In this document: piece after piece, positions 61,460-64,000 of the stretch | Numbering within the stretch: position 1 is the stretch's first letter | Layout of the letters: each line of letters opens with the position of its first letter | NCBI GenBank assembly: GCA_030680835.1 | Contig: JAUXUD010000062.1 | Location: 1-64,000 of the forward strand | Origin: Bacteroidota bacterium | GTDB taxonomy: Bacteria > Bacteroidota > Bacteroidia > UKL13-3 | Length of the DNA stretch: 64,000 nucleotides | Direction of reading: 5' to 3' | The notes under the pieces: model-generated | Told to the model about the DNA's origin: nothing | The model's input: the letters and a program-made list of their open reading frames with translations, nothing else | Databases searched by the model: none | Made by a program: the position numbers and the translations under genes

Positions 61460-62311
61460 TTACTTTTTACCTTTATTTGGTTTTGATTTATTTCCTTTAA
61501 CTATTACTTTGATGCTATCAGCAACTGGCAAGTTTTCGGGCATGGTTCCACCAATTTCTTCAATGGTTTTACGCACCTTTTTACCAATTTCAAAATGAGT
61601 TTTATTTGCTTGTTGCTTCCCTTTAATTTGTTCTTTTCTAAGTTTTTCTTCTGTTTGAGTAGCACGAAACAAATTGGCGGCTAATTCGGTACTTCCCATA
61701 TGGTCAAGTAGATTCTCGCTTTTCTTTAATCCTTTGTTTTTATGAATTCCTTTGGCATCCAGTCCGCCATACAAACCCATGTACCCATGATTTTGGAAGA
61801 TTGCATAATCAAGAGGTTCAATAACTCCCGCCTCTTTTGCTGCATCGGCCAATTGAATATTATGTCTTTTCATCTCGTCACGCAAAAACAAACGCTTCTC
61901 TGCTTCACTTTTTAAACGGTTGTATTCGTCCATCTGCCTTATTTCCTGTAAGCGGGTCTGCATGGCAAAATAGGTTTGCCCTTGCGCCACAACCTCCTTA
62001 GATGGATCTGCGTTCTGAACAATTAAATAGCAGGCATATCGCGATAATTTTACACCGTCTTCCATTGGCCTTTGAGCACCCGACCCAATTGAAACCATCT
62101 CGAGGAAGTCCTCGAAATGGTCTTCGACCCTATGGCCACTGTTTAAACAAGCTTCCTTTGCCTTGTCTATAACCGGTTTAAAGTGTCTGTATTCAGAGTA
62201 TTCTAAAATCTTGCCAAGCAAACGTGCAGACCACCACTCATTGCCATTTTCGTCAACCTGCTTGATTTTTTCAAATTCAGTTTCATTGGGACCACCTAAT
62301 TTTTTTCTCAT
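61460..62311 (-). CDS. dinD: DNA damage-inducible protein D (BRO-N-type domain)
   Basis: A 283-aa protein matching DinD over its length: NEWWSARLLGKILEYSEYRHFKPVIDKA is the BRO-N-like N-terminal domain; VSIGSGAQRPMEDGVKLSRYACYLIVQNADPSKEVVA and YFAMQTRLQEI continue it; the C-terminal part is GYMGLYGGLDAKGIHKNKGL and STELAANLFRATQTEEKL. DinD is induced by DNA damage in E. coli and inhibits RecA-filament functions there; it is commonly spread on mobile DNA. The tail is very basic (NKSKPNKGKK). No LexA-type operator was recognised; a -7 candidate TATATTTG is at 62381-62388 (minus). Broken genes lie on both sides. Confidence 0.92.
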   Translation of the reverse strand: MRKKLGGPNETEFEKIKQVDENGNEWWSARLLGKILEYSEYRHFKPVIDKAKEACLNSGHRVEDHFEDFLEMVSIGSGAQRPMEDGVKLSRYACYLIVQNADPSKEVVAQGQTYFAMQTRLQEIRQMDEYNRLKSEAEKRLFLRDEMKRHNIQLADAAKEAGVIEPLDYAIFQNHGYMGLYGGLDAKGIHKNKGLKKSENLLDHMGSTELAANLFRATQTEEKLRKEQIKGKQQANKTHFEIGKKVRKTIEEIGGTMPENLPVADSIKVIVKGNKSKPNKGKK

Positions 62312-62510
62312 GTTTAATTTATTAATTCTGGTCTATTCTCTTTTTTATTAACCTTATTATTACAACCTTATTCATATTATCAAATATACATAATAACTCA
62401 ACTTATATTATTTTACAAAACTACTGTTATTATTCCCGGGGTTTCAAACTGCAAAAACCTTTTCCGCATCGAATGTTAAATGCTCGCTAAATTTTACACA
62501 TCCTAACTGA

Positions 62511-63042
62511 TTGGTATGCATATGGGTATGTCTGCCTCTTCAAGACTCAGAGAGTTCCCTTTCACCGTCTGTTGAACCCGCTGCAGCCTTAACACTTTCA
62601 GCATGGATTGCTCACGACCATAAAACTACAGGATGGCAGCCGGCAATTATAAAAAGACTTACCCTTGCTTCCGTTGTATTTCGGTTGCAGCTCACCAGGA
62701 GGAGATTATTTTAAAGGTAAAATTGATGAAATCAGTATTTATAACCGTGCTTTAACTGCAGGTGAAATTTCCTTAATGTATAGCAGTGCAGCTCCGGTTG
62801 AAAGCTTGAATAAGCCTGATAGCCGAATGGAGATTTATCCAAACCCCTTTTCAAATGAGATTACTATTTTAAATCATTCAAACAAAGCCATTCAAGCGGC
62901 CGTTTTTGATCTCATGGGCAGTAAAATTTTTGAGCAAATCATTGAGCCCGATAATGCTAAACTTGATTTAACCATCATAAATGGCACTGGCGTTTTTCTA
63001 TTACAATTGAATCATTTCTTCTATAAAATAATCAAGCTATAG
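62511..63042 (+). pseudogene. Remnant of a LamG-domain T9SS protein
   Basis: The 3' part, frame 62665-63042, reads FKGKIDEISIYNRALTAGEI (end of a LamG/concanavalin-like domain) and then the sorting domain EIYPNPFSNEITILN to the stop. The frame before it, 62511-62650, carries LTLSAWIAHDHKTTGWQPAI, an earlier part of the LamG fold, so a frameshift separates them near 62650-62690. No start codon with a signal peptide is present: the 5' part is lost. Confidence 0.75.
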
Positions 63043-63142
63043 TTCCTTATAAGCGATAATAGTTAATTATTCAAAGTCAGAAACAATACGGAGAAACAGT
63101 GCGGAAAATTCTCAGAATGGTTCAAGGACAATAATATGCAAC

Positions 63143-63178
63143 AAAAAAACCAAACGATGCATCAAAGTTTGGTTTTTT
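63143..63178 (+). terminator. Strong stem with T-run
   Basis: AAAAAACCAAAC and GTTTGGTTTTTT form a 12-bp stem around a short loop, ending in a T-run. About 100 nt after the LamG remnant on the plus strand. The rest of the gap 63043-63448 holds a small ACCCCC/GGGGGT hairpin (63232-63247) and no gene. Confidence 0.75.
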
Positions 63179-63395
63179 GTTGGGTAAAGGATATGCTGGA
63201 GTTCCAGTAGTTTGTTTCTGTATTTATAAATACCCCCTTTTGGGGGTCAGTGCGTTTGCCATTTATTAATAGATTGTAAACATTGTTAAATACCGATTAT
63301 TTCTATATGTCCAATTAATAAACGTGTATGTGTTTTTATTAAACGTGTACTATTTTTAATAAATGCATGTTTATAAGTGTTCCATAAAATTCCGA

Positions 63396-63432
63396 TAAAC
63401 GAGACTGCCTCCCATTGAACCAGTCTCGTTTA
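63396..63432 (-). terminator. Hairpin after the S74-type gene
   Basis: TAAACGAGACTG (63396-63407) pairs with CAGTCTCGTTTA (63421-63432). It lies 17 nt downstream of the stop of the minus-strand gene 63449-64000; on that strand the stem is followed by a short T-run. Confidence 0.6.
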
Positions 63433-63448
63433 AACTGTATTTTTTAAA

Positions 63449-64000
63449 TTAATTTTTTACAATAATCATCGTTTTGGTTTCAACCAATTGCTCATCGGCA
63501 AGCAGGGAATAATGATAAGTACCACTTACTAAATTCTTGCAGTCGAGTTCCAGTTGTCCAAAACCGGTTTTATTGAGCGGAAATGCTTGCACAAGTTTGC
63601 CATTATTGTCAATTACTTTAATAAATGCCGACTTCACAGTTTCGGGTAAGTAGTAATCAATAAAAGTTACATCGTTTAAAGGATTGGGAATATTTTGGAA
63701 CAGTTCGGCAGTTTTGCTAATCTCTGCTTTTACTTTTGGATCAGTTCCACTTATAGAACCGCTGGTTTTGTTTATTACAGGTGTAGTAGCATCTAATTTT
63801 GCTTTGAGTTCTTCTATTTGTTTTTGCTGCTCTTTAATGGCTTGAGTTAAAACAGGAATCAACATATCATAGTTTACTGAATAAAACCCTTCTTCATCTT
63901 TTTTAGTGGCTTCAGGTATTACTTGCTCCAATTCTTGTGCAATAAATCCATATTTATATCCTTCACTAAATTTCAAATCTGTAAATTCTTCTTTTCTGAA
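63449..64000 (-). CDS. S74 chaperone-domain T9SS protein, C-terminal part (runs off the window)
   Basis: The frame is open to the right edge (reading FRKEEFTDLK before the ORF-track start, which is an internal Leu codon), so only the last 183 codons are present. YGFIAQELEQVIPEATKK is the endosialidase-type intramolecular chaperone (peptidase S74), with IKEQQKQIEELKAKLD as its helix. After a linker comes the sorting domain FQNIPNPLNDVTFIDYYLPE and SGTYHYSLLADEQLVETKTMIIV. The chaperone trimerises and then cleaves itself from the fibre in phage homologues. It is the same family as the truncated gene at 60797, which lacks this end. Confidence 0.88.
   Translation of the reverse strand, partial: FRKEEFTDLKFSEGYKYGFIAQELEQVIPEATKKDEEGFYSVNYDMLIPVLTQAIKEQQKQIEELKAKLDATTPVINKTSGSISGTDPKVKAEISKTAELFQNIPNPLNDVTFIDYYLPETVKSAFIKVIDNNGKLVQAFPLNKTGFGQLELDCKNLVSGTYHYSLLADEQLVETKTMIIVKN

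Overview
The window reads as a chromosomal piece of a member of the Bacteroidota. It is AT-rich. Many secreted proteins end in type IX secretion (T9SS) sorting domains of the 'YPNP ... G-Y-L' kind. Promoter-like sequences fit the Bacteroidota pattern (TTG or TTTG, about 19 nt, TAnnTTTG). Menaquinone genes (menB, menD), a CarB without its C-terminal regulatory domain, a DUF2723 membrane protein and SprB-repeat adhesin-like proteins agree with this. No 16S gene or other marker is present, so I cannot name a genus.

Layout. 1-740 is intergenic and holds an imperfect long inverted repeat. 741-8342 has a TPR-like membrane protein, carB, a ParE-type toxin-antitoxin pair and a beta-propeller (SBBP) T9SS protein. 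8343-8841 is a repeat-rich gap (palindromic interspersed element plus a 42/43-bp minisatellite). 8842-19367 is housekeeping: GtrA-like protein, radC, rpsT, an A-type Fe-S carrier, a 3-hydroxyacyl-CoA dehydrogenase, a GNAT enzyme, a Rieske-like lipoprotein, a serine hydrolase, a NUDIX hydrolase, menB and menD. 19468-21536 is a minus-strand operon (small conserved protein, nucleotidyltransferase, gmhA, peptidyl-prolyl isomerase). dsbD and a LysM glucosaminidase follow, then a T9SS protein that precedes a phosphoserine phosphatase fused to a phosphoglycerate-dehydrogenase-like half whose active-site motifs look lost.

28391-32735 carries a tandem segmental duplication. Two T9SS paralogues are each followed by rlmB sequence. 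The first rlmB copy is only a 173-bp 3' remnant, and the second paralogue is frameshifted before its sorting signal. 32859-42049 holds the DUF2723 protein, a BaiN-like flavoprotein, a HicAB-like pair, a compact SPFH / PH-like / Arc operon (the Arc gene is too short for the ORF track) and metG with an in-frame palindrome insertion.

42080-58817 is dominated by secreted proteins on the minus strand, including three related SprB-repeat T9SS proteins of 1047, 1212 and 1217 aa. The first and second are separated by about 4 kb of accessory DNA: two inverted arrays of a 42-bp (14-codon) repeat, a truncated AAA ATPase, a HEPN-like gene, an XRE-ImmA/IrrE plus DUF4411 (PIN) pair, and two cassette-boundary-like sequences that resemble attC ends. 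This is the most mobile-looking part of the window.

59096-64000 starts with tRNA-Arg(CCT) and then an MNT/HEPN toxin-antitoxin pair whose HEPN gene is frameshifted. dinD lies among broken secreted-protein genes (an endosialidase-type N-terminus and a LamG-T9SS C-terminus). The last gene, an S74-chaperone T9SS protein, runs off the right edge.

Several ORF-track starts are TTG or GTG codons read as Met. Where a downstream ATG, or a promoter lying over the upstream codon, argued for another start, I moved it and said so.
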